Source: Wurfbainia villosa (Eukaryota > Streptophyta > Magnoliopsida > Zingiberales > Zingiberaceae). Taken from it: a stretch of DNA of 64,000 nucleotides. This document shows, piece by piece, positions 22,206 through 34,797 of this stretch. The notes beneath the pieces were generated by a model. The model did no database searches and had not been told where the DNA came from. It worked only from the letters and a program-made list of their open reading frames with translations. How positions within the stretch are numbered: the first letter of the stretch is position 1; the number at the start of each line of letters is the position of its first letter. Made by a program: the position numbers and the translations under genes. The stretch covers positions 26,484,314 through 26,548,313 of the forward strand of contig CM046001.1 in NCBI GenBank assembly GCA_025175895.1, given 5' to 3'.

Positions 22206-24061
22206 ATGACGTCTTTGAATTTGCGCACTATTATGGATTCGAACAAACTGACTGGGCCTAACTTCCTAGACTGGCTTAGAAACCTGAGAATTGTTCTCAA
22301 GGTGAAAAAGCTTGCATATGTCTTTGAAGAGCCTCTTCCTGACCGTCCTAAGGACGATGCAACTCCAGACCAAATGTTGGTCTATCAGAAGCATGTGGCA
22401 GATTCTGAGCTGGCGAGTTGCATCATGCTAGCGCGATGCTTTGGTACAAAAGCAGCATGAGCATATGGATGCTAATACTATAGTCTTCCATCTTCATGAG
22501 TTGTTCGATGAGCAAGCGAGATCCGAAAGGTTCGAGGTCTCTAGGCTCCTCTTCACCACGAAGATGCAAGAAGGTTCATCGTAGTGCTTTGTGCTAAAGA
22601 TGAGCGGGTACATCGAGCTGACTAGCTACCCTCGGTTTTGTGATGGATCATGAGTTAAGTATTGACTTAATTCGCATTGTTTGCCCAAGAGTTTCGCAAA
22701 TTTGTGATGAACTATCGGATGAACAAATTGGAATCCACCATTCGAGCTCCTCGATATCGAAGGCTGTGGAGCCTTCGTGAAGCATGAGGAGAAGGCGGTT
22801 ACATTAGTTGATTCTTCAAAGAAAGGTTCTAAGAGGAAGGCAAAAGAAGAGAAGAAAGGAAAGAACAAAAAGGCAAAGAAGGCGAAACCAAGAAAGGGCA
22901 CTTGCCATCAACGTGGCAAGGAAGGCCATGCGAAGAAAGCGCAAGATTTATCTTGAGTCCATGTGAAGAAGAAGGCATCCGATGCCCCATCCTCTTCGTA
23001 TCTTCGTTATTGATTGTCATTCTATTTCCTTGGACACTTGGGTATTGGATCTGGGTGTAGCTCACATATATGTAATGACATCAGGGGCTAAGGAATAGAA
23101 GAAGACTTGTCGGAGGAGTCAAATTTGCGAGTTGGCAATGGAGCAAAGGTTCTTTGCGGTCGCCATCGGAACTTATTCTTTGAAGCTCCTAGGATCAGTC
23201 TTAGAACTGACAATTGCTATTATGTCCTTCCTCTAATAAAGAACATTGTTTCTATTTCCGCTTAAATAGAAATGGTTTCCATTTGACGCTTAGTAACAAT
23301 TGTGTTATATAACTTTAAATGGCGACTTTATGGAACCGAACCTTGAGTAATGGCATTTATACGTTGGACGTATCCAGTGACATTTTCAATATCGAAGCGA
23401 GCAACACGCGTGCTCGAAAGGATAATCAAATAGACTCCTATATGTGGCATTGTCGTCTTGGCCATATAAGCAAGAAACGCATGTCCGAATTACACCGATG
23501 TGGAATTTTGGAATCGTTTGAATTGGATTCATACGATACATGCGAATCATGCTTAAAAGGCAAGATGACTAAGTTACCTTTTACTAGAAAAGGTGAACGA
23601 GTGGGAGAGTTACTAGGTCTAATACATACTGATGTATGTGGACCTATGTCAACTCAAGCATTAGGAGGCTATAGCTACTTCATTACCTTCACCGATGATC
23701 ACTCATGGTTTGGGTATGTATTCTTGATGAAACACAAGTCTGAAGCCTTTGAAAGGTTCAGAGAATTCAGAAATGAAGTAGAGAAACAACATGACAAGAG
23801 TATTAAAATACTTCGATCGGATTGAGGTGGTGAATACTTAAGTCAAGAGTTTCTTGATTATCTAAGAGACAATGGTATATTGTCTCAATGGACTCCGCCC
23901 TATACACCACAGCATAATGGTGTATCTGAGAGGCGTAACCGGACCTTGTTGGACATGGTCAGGTTAATGATGAATCATGCAACTCTTCCCAGGTCCTTTT
24001 GGGGCTATGCACTTCAGACATCTGTTTACTTGTTAAACAGAATGCCTACCAAGGTAGTCTC
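22206..24061 (+). pseudogene. Copia A gag-protease-integrase, unit 2
   Basis: From ATG 22206 the gag start is clean to about 22425. It is then broken by many small indels to about 23335, through the rest of gag, the zinc knuckle and protease. From 23340 the integrase zinc finger and core are clean to TGA 23823-23825, the same stop as in the other units, and on to the B LTR at 24062. The damaged interval differs from that of unit 1, and most changes touch CTG or CAG. Confidence 0.88.
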
Positions 24062-25936
24062 TGTTGGGATCTCTTTATGCAAAATAGCATATGCGCAACG
24101 GAAAAATTAGGATCCCTTCCAAGTGATCCTTGCAAAAGAAAAACTCGTACAAAAATAAATTTCTCAAAAGAAAACCTATCTTATAGGAGAATTCTACCTT
24201 TGTTGCGTGCCCTTTGCAATCCCGCTTTTCCTTGGATGTGTTGGATCTTTTAGCACGTTCAAATGTCCGTGCCTCTATATGTATCCACACGAGCAAGCTC
24301 TTGTCTCACAAAAGAAAACTAGAAGATCTCTCCTTTACTTCTTGCTAGAGAAGTCCCTAAAGGAGAGGAAGGTAGGGAAGAAGAGAAAGGAAGAAGAAGA
24401 CTACTCTTCTTACTAGCTTACACTCACAAAACCACACAACAAAAGCCTCTCCCACCAAGCTCTCACCAAGCCTTAAGCTCCAACTCAACTCATTTGGCCG
24501 GCCACCCCATGGGGTGTTTTATAGGATTTGAAAAACCTTTCATCTCCTATCACATTCAATGCAATCAATGGCATTGAAAGATAATTAAACAAGGGGTTAT
24601 CCTCCTTGTTTTGGCCGGCCACATGTGGAGGAAATCCAAGGGTCAAAACCCTTTGTCTCCTTCTAACTCATCAAGCTTAGGTGGCATGCTTATGTGGGAT
24701 GCTTAGGTGGCATGCTTATGTGGCATTGATGGATGTTGAATTAATCTTATTAATTCAATAAGCTTATGTTATCATATTTAATTAATCTCATTAAATCAAT
24801 AAGGTAACATATTGAATTAATCTTATTAAATCAATTAAGCTTAGCATATTGAATTAATCTCATTAAATCAATAAGCTAGAATTCTCATTAAGCTTAAAGT
24901 CCAAAAACCATTTTGTACTTAAGCTTATTCCCAAATTATTCTAGTCAAACTAGAATGCACTAATTCTTCTAATCATCATGTTCTTTGTGTGTGACCCTAT
25001 AGGCTCTCATAACGTTGGCAGTGGATTTAAACTCTTTTAGATACACAAGCAATGAGCGGCATCTAGCAATACATCATTGCTACCCAAGTTACGAGATAAG
25101 TCAAGATCCGACTAACCTTTCCGTGACTACTATAATGTATGACCGTGTCCTTCTATCCTTGATATCAGATTGACCAATGAGGCATAGACCGTGTCATCCT
25201 CGATTAATCTATGTGTTTCTTGATCCCTGAGTAAACTAACTCAAACAAATGAGCTCAATATCTCATATTGACTCATTCGAGCATGGCCATGCGTTTTAGT
25301 AGTTCTACTCAATCAAGCCTGAGATATCACTCCGTCATATGGGAGGGATAGATCCCATCTACATCACTCACATCCTCTCGCATAATTTGTTATATACCCG
25401 AATCGCCTTTATGGTCCACCTATTACGGGTGACGCTTGACGATACCAAAGTACATAACTCCTTATGTAGGGAACCGTAGTGACTTGGGTTTGAGGACTAT
25501 TCATACCTAATAGTCACATGAGAAAGTTTATGACACTCATACGACGATCCATGAAACTTTCTCATGGCGGGTCAGTTCAGTATATATTCTCTAATATATA
25601 CCCATGTGTCAACTTGATATCATATATCCATGACTTGTGAGATCAAGTCATCAATTGACCTACATGCTAGTCTTTATGTATTAATATTGCCCTTGCATAT
25701 TAATACTTGACTATGAACATTTAGGAAAGTGTTCTCTACAGCCTCTCATAATCAATTCTGCCAATTGATGTGCTGTAGATAAGAACCTACTTTTCTAGGG
25801 TATTATTATATATTTAATTTAGCTGGCACAAGCAAGACGTAAATATATAATAACCAATCCTTTGCCTTTATAGAATATGATACAAAATGTTCCCTATTCA
25901 ACCATCACATGTTTGGTTCTAGGGCTATAACTAACA
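24062..25936 (-). repeat. B LTR, tandem unit 2
   Basis: 1,875 bp copy of the B LTR at the same A junction. It shares variants with unit 3 and the right LTR rather than unit 1. An indel cluster lies at about 25310-25510. Confidence 0.93.
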
Positions 25937-26745
25937 ATCTCCCACTAGCACTAGTACCAATCACTATGATATCTAATACCTAGTGACCTAGTGTTACCAT
26001 CATGCTTCCTCTGTGCCAAAGCCTTGGTCAATGGATCTGCGATGTTAGCTTCTGTCGGTACTCTGCATATCCTCACATCTCCTCTATCGATGATCTCTCG
26101 AATGAGATGGAAGCGCCACAGTATGTGTTTGGTCCGCTGATGTGATCGAGGTTCCTTAGCCTGTACAATAGCCCCATTGTTGTCACAATAGAGGTCTATT
26201 GGATCTGCAATGCTAGGAACTACTCCAAGTTAACTGATGAACTTACGGAGCCAAACAACCTCCTTTCTTTGCATCGACGCGAATATACTCAACTCGTTGT
26301 AGAATCAAGAATGTGTCCTCGCTTGAACTTGTCCATCTCACAGCTCCACCATTCAGGCAAAACACGTACCCCGATTGCGATCTATAGTCATCCTTGTCTG
26401 TTTGGAAGCTTGCATCACTGTAACCCTTTACAGTTAGCTCCTCATTGCCTCCAAATATCACGAAATATTCTTTCGTTCTTCGTAAGTATTTAAGAATATT
26501 TTTGACTGCTATCCAGTGACTTTCACCTGGATCCGACTGGTATCTACTTGTCATGCTCAAAGCATACGAGACGTCAGGATGAGTACAAAGCATGGCGTAC
26601 ATGATAGACCCTATAGCAGATGCATAAGGAATCTTATCCATGCGATCTCTCTCCTCCTTAGAAGAGGGACATTGAGTCTTCGAAAGACTCACACCATGTG
26701 ATAAAGGCAGAAATCCTTTCTTGGAATTTTGCATAGCAAAATGAT
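25937..26745 (-). pseudogene. B RNase H and RT C-terminal part, unit 2
   Basis: Same content as unit 1. The RNase H core (about 26115-26335) is scrambled by small indels. The RT end is clean up to the tandem join at 26745. Confidence 0.85.
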
Positions 26746-27110
26746 GCAAAGGGATGTGAAGTTGGGTGCTATGCATATGATGCATACTTGTTAATGTGTT
26801 AACAACCCGATGTATGTGTGAACATTCAATTAGTTGATAGCACATTGTGATAGTTGCATATACGTGATATGCAATCGGTATAGTTGATACCTACCATCGT
26901 AGTTATGAATGGCTTGTTGGACTCTCTCCAAGGTTGTTCATAACTATGATGGATATCAGCCCATTCGGAGATGGACCTACGATCTCCCGAAGTGATTTTG
27001 GGGTTTTTGAAATTCGAAAAATGAATGGGATTTATAAATGTATATTGATGCATTTTAAATTCATTTTCTCATATATGCTCGTTTTGTATTTCTAGGTCAA
27101 TAAATTGATC
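26746..27110 (+). other. Copia A leader segment, unit 3
   Basis: Repeats the 3' end of the A leader after the second tandem join, with the hairpin and loop motif near 26913. The polypyrimidine-rich TTTCTAG just before gag could be a splice acceptor, but no donor was assigned. Confidence 0.85.
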
Positions 27111-28999
27111 ATGACGTCTTTGAATTTGCGCACTATTTTGGATTCGAACAAACTGACTGGGCCTAACTTCCTGGACTGGCTTAGAAACCTGAGAATTGTT
27201 CTCAAGGCGAAAAAGCTTGCATATGTCTTTGAAGAGCCTCTTCCTGACCGTCCTAAGGACGATGCAACTCCAGACCAAATGTTGGTCTATCAGAAGCATG
27301 TGGCAGATTCTGAGCTGGCGAGTTGCATCATGCTAGCGGCGATGGCACCTGAGCTGCAAAAGCAGCATGAGCATATGGATGCTAATACTATAGTCTTCCA
27401 TCTTCATGAGTTGTTCGATGAGCAAGCGAGATCCGAAAGGTTCGAGGTCTCTAGGCTCCTCTTCACCACGAAGATGCAAGAAGGTTCGTCTGTAGTGCAG
27501 TTTGTGCTAAAGATGAACGGGTACATCGAGCGGCTAGCTACCCTCGGTTTTGTGATGGATCATGAGTTAAGTATTGACTTAATTCTGCATTGTTTGCCCA
27601 AGAGTTTCTCGCAATTTGTGATGAACTATCGGATGAACAAATTGGAATCCACCATTCCCGAGCTCCTCAATATGCTGAAGACTGTGGAGCCTTCTGTGAA
27701 GCATGAGGAGAAGGCGGTTCTGTTAGTTGATTCTTCAAAGAAAGGTTCTAAGAGGAAGGCAAAAGAACAGAAGAAAGGAAAGAACAAAAAGGCAAAGAAG
27801 GCGAAACCAGCGCAAAAGGGCACTTGCCATCACTGTGGCAAGGAAGGCCACTGGCGAAGAAACTGCAAGATTTATCTTGAGTCCATGACGAAGAAGAAGG
27901 CATCCGATGCCCCATCCTCTTCAGGTATCTTCGTTATTGATTGTCATTCTATTTCCTTGGACACTTGGGTATTGGATACTGGGTGTAGCTCACATATATG
28001 TAATGACATACAGGGGCTAAGGAATAGAAGAAGACTTGTCAGAGGGGAGTCAAATTTGCGAGTTGGCAATGGAGCAAAGGTTGCTGCGGTCGCCATCGGA
28101 ACTTATTTGCTGAAGCTCCCTAGTGGACTAGTCTTAGAACTGGACAATTGCTATTATGTTCCTTCTCTAATAAAGAACATTGTTTCTATTTCCTGTTTAA
28201 ATAGAAATGGTTTCCATTTGACGTTTAGTAACAATTGTTGTTATATAACTTTAAATGGCGTACTTTATGGAACTGGAACCTTGAGTAATGGCATTTATAC
28301 GTTGGACGTATCCAGTGACATTTTCAATATCGAAGCGAGCAACACGCGTGCTCGAAAGGATAATCAAATAGACTCCTATATGTGGCATTGTCGTCTTGGC
28401 CATATAAGCAAGAAACGCATGTCCGAATTACACCGATGTGGAATTCTGGAATCGTTTGAATTGGATTCATACGATACATGCGAATCATGCTTAAAAGGCA
28501 AGATGACTAAGTTACCTTTTACTAGAAAAGGTGAACGAGTGGGAGAGTTACTAGGTCTAATACATACTGATGTATGTGGACCTATGTCAACTCAAGCATT
28601 AGGAGGCTATAGCTACTTCATTACCTTCACCGATGATCACTCACGGTTTGGGTATGTATTCTTGATGAAACACAAGTCTGAAGCCTTTGAAAGGTTCAGA
28701 GAATTCAGAAATGAAGTAGAGAAACAACATGACAAGAGTATTAAAATACTTCGATCGGATTGAGGTGGTGAATACTTAAGTCAAGAGTTTCTTGATTATC
28801 TAAGAGACAATGGTATATTGTCTCAATGGACTCCGCCCTATACACCACAGCATAATGGTGTATCTGAGAGGCGTAACCGGACCTTGTTGGACATGGTCAG
28901 GTTAATGATGAATCATGCAACTCTTCCCAGGTCCTTTTGGGGCTATGCACTTCAGACAGCTGTTTACTTGTTAAACAGAATGCCTACCAAGGTAGTCTC
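27111..28999 (+). pseudogene. Copia A gag-protease-integrase, unit 3 (best copy)
   Basis: This is the only copy with a clean frame from the gag ATG (27111) to TGA 28761-28763, 550 residues. ATG 27111 begins MTSLNLRT and suits the family. Gag occupies about 1-200, followed by a Lys-rich linker and zinc knuckle at 239-252. Protease Asp is at about 289 in LDTGCSS. The integrase zinc finger starts at about 425 and the first catalytic Asp is at 487 (HTDVCGP). The stop follows the second catalytic Asp (550), separating it from the downstream Glu in HNGVSERRNRTLL. The stop is CGA to TGA and is present in all three units. After it the frame is open to the B insertion. Confidence 0.93.
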
Positions 29000-30863
29000 T
29001 GTTGGGATCTCTTTATGCAAAATAGCATATGCGCAACGGAAAAATTAGGATCCCTTCCAAGTGATCCTTGCAAAAGAAAAACTCGTACAAAAATAAATTT
29101 CTCAAAAGAAAACCTATCTTATAGGAGAATTCTACCTTTGTTGCGTGCCCTTTGCAATCCCGCTTTTCCTTGGATGTGTTGGATCTTTTAGCACGTTCAA
29201 ATGTCCGTGCCTCTATATGTATCCACACGAGCAAGCTCTTGTCTCACAAAAGAAAACTAGAAGATCTCTCCTTTACTTCTTGCTAGAGAAGTCCCTAAAG
29301 GAGAGGAAGGTAGGGAAGAAGAGAAAGGAAGAAGAAGACTACTCTTCTTACTAGCTTACACTCACAAAACCACACAACAAAAGCCTCTCCCACCAAGCTC
29401 TCACCAAGCCTTAAGCTCCAACTCAACTCATTTGGCCGGCCACCCCATGGGGTGTTTTATAGGATTTGAAAAACCTTTCATCTCCTATCACATTCAATGC
29501 AATCAATGGCATTGAAAGATAATTAAACAAGGGGTTATCCTCCTTGTTTTGGCCGGCCACATGTGGAGGAAATCCAAGGGTCAAAACCCTTTGTCTCCTT
29601 CTAACTCATCAAGCTTAGGTGGCATGCTTAGGTGGCATGCTTATGTGGCATTCATGGATGTTGAATTAATCTTATTAATTCAATAAGCTTATGTTATCAT
29701 ATTGAATTAATCTCATTAAATCAATAAGGTAACATATTGAATTAATCTTATTAAATCAATTAAGCTTAGCATATTGAATTAATCTCATTAAATCAATAAG
29801 CTAGAATTCTCATTAAGCTTAAAGTCCAAAAACCATTTTGTACTTAAGCTTATTCCCAAATTATTCTAGTCAAACTAGAATGCACTAATTCTTCTAATCA
29901 TCATGTTCTTTGTGTGTGACCCTATAGGCTCTCATAACGTTGGCAGTGGATTTAAACTCTTTTAGATACACAAGCAATGAGCGGCATCTAGCAATACATC
30001 ATTGCTACCCAAGTTACGAGATAAGTCAAGATCCGACTAACCTTTCCGTGACTACTATAATGTATGACCGTGTCCTTCTATCCTTGATATCAGATTGACC
30101 AATGAGGCATAGACCGTGTCATCCTCGATTAATCTATGTGTTTCTTGATCCCTGAGTAAACTAACTCAAACAAATGAGCTCAATATCTCATATTGACTCA
30201 TTCGAGCATGGCCATGCGTTTTAGTAGTTCTACTCAATCAAGGGGCCCACAGATATCACTCCCGTCATATGGGAGGGATAGATCCCATCTACATCACTCA
30301 CATCCCTCTGCATAATTTGTTATATACCCAGTAATCGCCTTTATGGTCCACCCTGTTACGGGTGACGTTTGACGATACCAAAGTACATAACTCCTTATGT
30401 AGGGAACCATAGTGACTTCAGGTTTGAGGACTATTCATACCAATAGTCACATGAGAAAGTTTATGACACTCATACGACGATCCATGAAACTTTCTCATGG
30501 CGGGTCAGTTCAGTATATATTCTCTAATATATACCCATGTGTCAACTTGATATCATATATCCATGACTTGTGAGATCAAGTCATCAATTGACCTACATGC
30601 TAGTCTTTATGTATTAATATTGCCCTTGCATATTAATACTTGACTAGGAACATTTAGGAAAGTGTTCTCTCTGACCTCTCATAATCAATTATGCCAATTG
30701 ATGTCGTAGATAAGAACCTACTTTTCTAGGTATTATTATATATTTAATTTAGGCACAAGCAAGACGTAAATATATAATAACCAATCCTTTGCCTTTATAG
30801 AATATGATACAAAATGTTCCCTATTCAACCATCACATGTTTGGTTCTAGGGCTATAACTAACA
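29000..30863 (-). repeat. B LTR, tandem unit 3 (3' LTR of the contiguous B copy)
   Basis: 1,864 bp. It has one fewer 15 bp GGCATGCTTA-type repeat than the other copies and an indel cluster starting near 30668. Confidence 0.93.
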
Positions 30864-32577
30864 ATCTCCCACTAGCACTAGTACCAATCACTATGATATC
30901 TAATACCTAGTGACCTAGTGTGACCATCATGCTTCCTCGTACAAAGCCTTGGTCAATGGATCTGCGATGTTAGCTTCGTACTCTGCATATCCTCACATCT
31001 CCTCTATCGATGATCTCTCGAATGAGATGGAAGCGCCGCAGTATGTGTTTGGTCCGCTGATGTGATCGAGGTTCCTTAGCCTGTGCAATAGCCCCATTGT
31101 TGTCACAATAGAGGTCTATTGGATCTGCAATGCTAGGAACTACTCCAAGTTAACTGATGAACTTACGGAGCCAAACAACCTCCTTCTTTGCATCGACGCA
31201 GAATATACTCGGCTCGCTGTAGAATCGAATCGCGGTGTCCCGCCGAACTTTTCCATCTCACAGCTCCACCATTCAGGCAAAACACGTACCCCGATTGCGA
31301 TCTATAGTCATCCTTGTCTGTTTGGAAGCTTGCATCACTGTAACCCTTTACAGTTAGCTCCTCATTGCCTCCAAATATCAGGAAATATTCTTTCATTCTT
31401 CGTAAGTATTTAAGAATATTTTTGACTGCTATCCAGTGACTTTCACCTGGATCCGACTGGTATCTACTCGTCATGCTCAAAGCATACGAGACGTCAGGAT
31501 GAGTACAAAGCATGGCGTACATGATAGACCCTATAGCAGATGCATAAGGAATCTTATCCATGCGATCTCTCTCCTCCTTAGAAGAGGGACATTGAGTCTT
31601 CGAAAGACTCACACCATGTGATAAAGGCAGAAATCCTTTCTTGGAATTTTGCATAGCAAAATGATCTAGCACTTTATCAATATATGTACTCTGACTTAGG
31701 CCAAGTAATCTTTTAGATCTATCTCTATAGATCTTGATGCCTAAAATATAGGCAGCTTCACCTAAGTCTTTCATCGAGAAACAATTCCCTAACCACATCT
31801 TCACAGACTGGAGTGAGGGAATATCATTTCCGATGAGAAGTATGTCATCTACATACAAGACAAGAAATACAACTGTGCTCCCACTATTTCTCTTGTAGAC
31901 ACAAGGTTTATCTTCATTCTTGATGAAACCAAACTCCTTGATTGCATCATCGAATCGAAGATTCCAGCTTCGAGAGGCTTGCTTTAGTCCATAAATGGAC
32001 CTTTGCAGTTTGCATACCTTTCCAGGATGCTTTGGATCTTCAAAACCCTCGGTGTGTCATGTACACATCCTCGAGTAGCTTTCCATTGAAAAGCGGTTTT
32101 GACATCCATCCGCCATATCTCATAATCGTGGTAGCGAATAGCAAGTATGATCTGAATGGATTTAAGCATAATCTGGTGAAAAGGTTTCATCATAGTCAAT
32201 ACCATGAATTTGTTTGAATCCTTTAGCCACCAATCTACCTTTATAGGTATGCTTATTACCATCCATGTCGAGGTCTTTACTTTAAGACCACTTACACCAA
32301 TGGGTTTTACCCCTTGGTGGATCGACCAAGTCCATACTTGGTTAGTGTACATGGATTCCATTTGGATCTCATGGCCTCTAGCCATTTCTCGGAATCTGGG
32401 CTCATCATAGCTTCTTGATAGGATGTAGGCTCGTCGAGATCGACAAGCAATACTTCACCGTTTTCGGTCAAGAGAAAAGAATATCTCTCGGGTTGGCGAC
32501 GGATCCTATCATGATCTCTGAAGAGGTTGGTCTACTTGAGCAGTGTTTGCTCCACAACTCTTTGGGCAACAATTTCC
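30864..32577 (-). pseudogene. B reverse transcriptase and RNase H (contiguous copy)
   Basis: Minus strand. RT pieces contain MDVKTAF and YVDDILLIGND (YVDD intact near 31850). The long open stretch 31858-31163 runs into a damaged RNase H core (31180-31250) and on to the purine tract at 30864. The N-terminal half of RT (31985-32560) is broken by many small indels, mostly at CTG/CAG. The tandem unit ends at 31665, and sequence to the right is single-copy B. Confidence 0.85.
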
Positions 32578-33657
32578 TCATCCACAACACTTTGTGGTGC
32601 TGTTCATTTTCCATGAAGCCTTAGTGTTATCTTCATCCTGAATTTCTTCAAGATGAATTTTACTCCCACTAGTTTTTCTAGAAATAAATTCTCTTTCTAG
32701 AAAGACAACATTTTTGGCAACAAACACCTTGTCATGTGTGAGATTGTAAAAGTAATATCCCTTAGTTTCCTTGGGATATCCTACAAAATAACACTTATCT
32801 GATTTGGGTCCTAGTTTATCTGAGACTTGACGTCTAACATAAGCTTCACAACCCCAAATCTTTATAAAAGACATTTTGGGACTCTTCCCGATCCATATCG
32901 TGTATGTGTCTTTTTCTACGGCTTTTGATGGGACGCGATTAAGTGTGAAAGCGGCTGTCTCTAGAGCTAAACCCCAAAAGGAAGTAGGTAGATCAGTCTG
33001 GCTCATCATTGATCGTACCATATCTAATAGAGTACGATTTCTCCTTTCAGATACACCATTCCATTGTGGTGTTCCAGGTGGAGTGAGTTGGGATATTATC
33101 CCACACTCAGCCAGGTGATCACGAAATTCTTGACTAAGGTATTCACCACCTCGATCTGATCGAAGTAGCTTAATACGCTTACCAAGTTGGTTTTGTACTT
33201 CATTCTTGAATTCTTTGAACTTTTCAAAGGATTCTGACTTATGTCTCATCAAATATAAGTAGCCAAATCTACTCATATCATCAGTGAAAGTAATAAAGTA
33301 CTTATAGCCTCCTCTGGCTTCGACATTTAAAGGGCCACATACATCAGTATGTATGAGTCCTAACAAGTCCGTCGCTCTCTCGCCATGTCCACTAAATGGA
33401 GTTTTAGTCATCTTTCCTAAAAGACAAGATTCGCATATCTCATATGATTCAAAATCAAATGAGTCCAATAATCCATCTTTATGGAGTTGGGATATGCGTT
33501 TTTCATTTATGTGACCTAGGCGACAGTGCCAGAGATATGTTTGGTTCAAATTATTCGATTTGAACCGTTTAGTATTTACGTTATAAATTGGGTTTTCTAA
33601 ATCTAGAACATAGAGACCATTCATAAGTGGTGCATTACAATAGAACATTTCATTCAA
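32578..33657 (-). pseudogene. B integrase
   Basis: An open frame of 359 codons. It has zinc finger WHCRLGHINEKRI...CESCLLGK, core HTDVCGP, LRSDRGGEYLS and PQWNGVSERRNRTLLDM, giving all three D,D-35-E acids. The C-terminal part carries IWGCEAYVRRQ and CYFVGYPKETKGYYFY. It is the cleanest enzyme domain in B and, unlike A, has no stop after LRSD. It lacks its own start because it is part of a gag-pol polyprotein whose upstream part is frameshifted near 33657. Confidence 0.9.
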
Positions 33658-34797
33658 ATAAATGGAACAACATTTGTCCTTTATTATAAAGAGAAGTTTT
33701 CTTGTCTAAACAAGATCTGATTATGTTCTTTGTTAATGCAGGTACATAAAAGCACTCCTCTAGTTCTAAGATAAGCCCAGTGGGCAAAGACAAAGAATAT
33801 GTTCCTACAGCTACAGCAGCAACTTTTGCGCCATTGCCTACTCGTAGGTCCACTTCGCCTTTTGCCATTAGTCTACTATTTCTCGATCCTGCACATTAGT
33901 AAAATTGTGAGATGCACATCCGGTATCTAATACCCATGTAGAAGAAATAGATAGATTAACTTCTATAACATGTATACCTGAGGCAGAAGTCCCACTTCTT
34001 TTATTCTTTACTTCCTCAAGGTAGACTTTGCAGTTCCGCTTCCAGTGTCCAGTCTCACCGCAATTGAAACAGTCCCCTTCCTTAGGTACTTTACCTTTAC
34101 CCTTTGAAGTGGATGAATTGGCCTTGCCTTTGGCTTGGGTCTTACCCTTGCCTTTGCGCTTACCTTTGCCCTTCTTGACCATTAGTACATTACTAACTTT
34201 CTTTTTGAGATTGGTTGTGATTCTTAACATCGAGAATCTCAGCAAGGTTTATCAATTTCATTCATGTTATAATTCATGAGAATAGATTATATGCTTCAGC
34301 GATTGCGAGGATAACATCGGTTGCCAATTCTTGGCTCAATGGAAAACCTAGTCTTTCAAGGTTCTCAGCGTACCCAATCATTTTAGTCATGCGTGAGTTC
34401 CTACAGGTGTTCCTTCTTGCATCTTGCATGCAAAAAGAGCCTTAGACACTTCAAAATGCTCGTGCCTAGCTTGTCCTTGATATAGTTGTTTTAAATGCTC
34501 GACCATATCATAGGCATCCATGTTCTCATGTTGCTTCTGAAGCTCGGAGTTCATGGTGGCAAGCATAAGACATGACACATCTAATGCGTCATCTTGATGC
34601 TTCTTATAAGCATCTTTTCAAAGCCACAGTGGTCGCAGGGTGGGTGTTTGAGGATAGGCTGCTCTAGGACATACGATTTACGTTCTTGCTTGAGGATAAT
34701 CCTCAAGTTCCTATACCGATCTAGAAAGTTAGCTCCATTGAGCTTGTCTTTCTCAAGGACGATCTTGAAGTTGAGGGTGTGTCGTGTTAGATGACAT
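33658..34797 (-). pseudogene. B gag and protease
   Basis: The likely start is ATG 34797, 1.2 kb after the primer site. Gag pieces contain ELQKQHENMDAYDM. The zinc knuckle CFNCGETGHWKRNC and protease LDTGCASHNF lie at about 33920-34070. The interval 34240-34800 and the join near 33870 carry several frameshifts and missing bases. The Lys/Gly-rich linker before the knuckle is typical of the lineage. Confidence 0.82.

Larger units (their letters stand above)
16951..31665. repeat. Tandem triplication of a 4.9 kb block across the A/B junction
   Basis: Three head-to-tail copies: 16951-21840 (4,890 bp), 21841-26745 (4,905 bp) and 26746-31665 (4,920 bp). Each runs from the leader of A through gag and integrase to the same B insertion point, then B's LTR, RNase H and part of RT. 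Each of the two internal joins runs from B (AAAATGAT) into A (GATGYAAAGGG), with GAT shared by both parents. All copies share the A/B junction, so amplification followed the B insertion. Units 2 and 3 share variants that unit 1 lacks. Confidence 0.93.

Noticed and set aside
19150..30863. Three independent insertions of B into three A elements
   Set aside because: All three share the exact insertion point and continue at the same GAT joins, so one insertion was later amplified in tandem.
32204..32410. Plus-strand frames across B RT and integrase
   Set aside because: They are reverse-strand shadows of B's pol, which has clear motifs on the minus strand.
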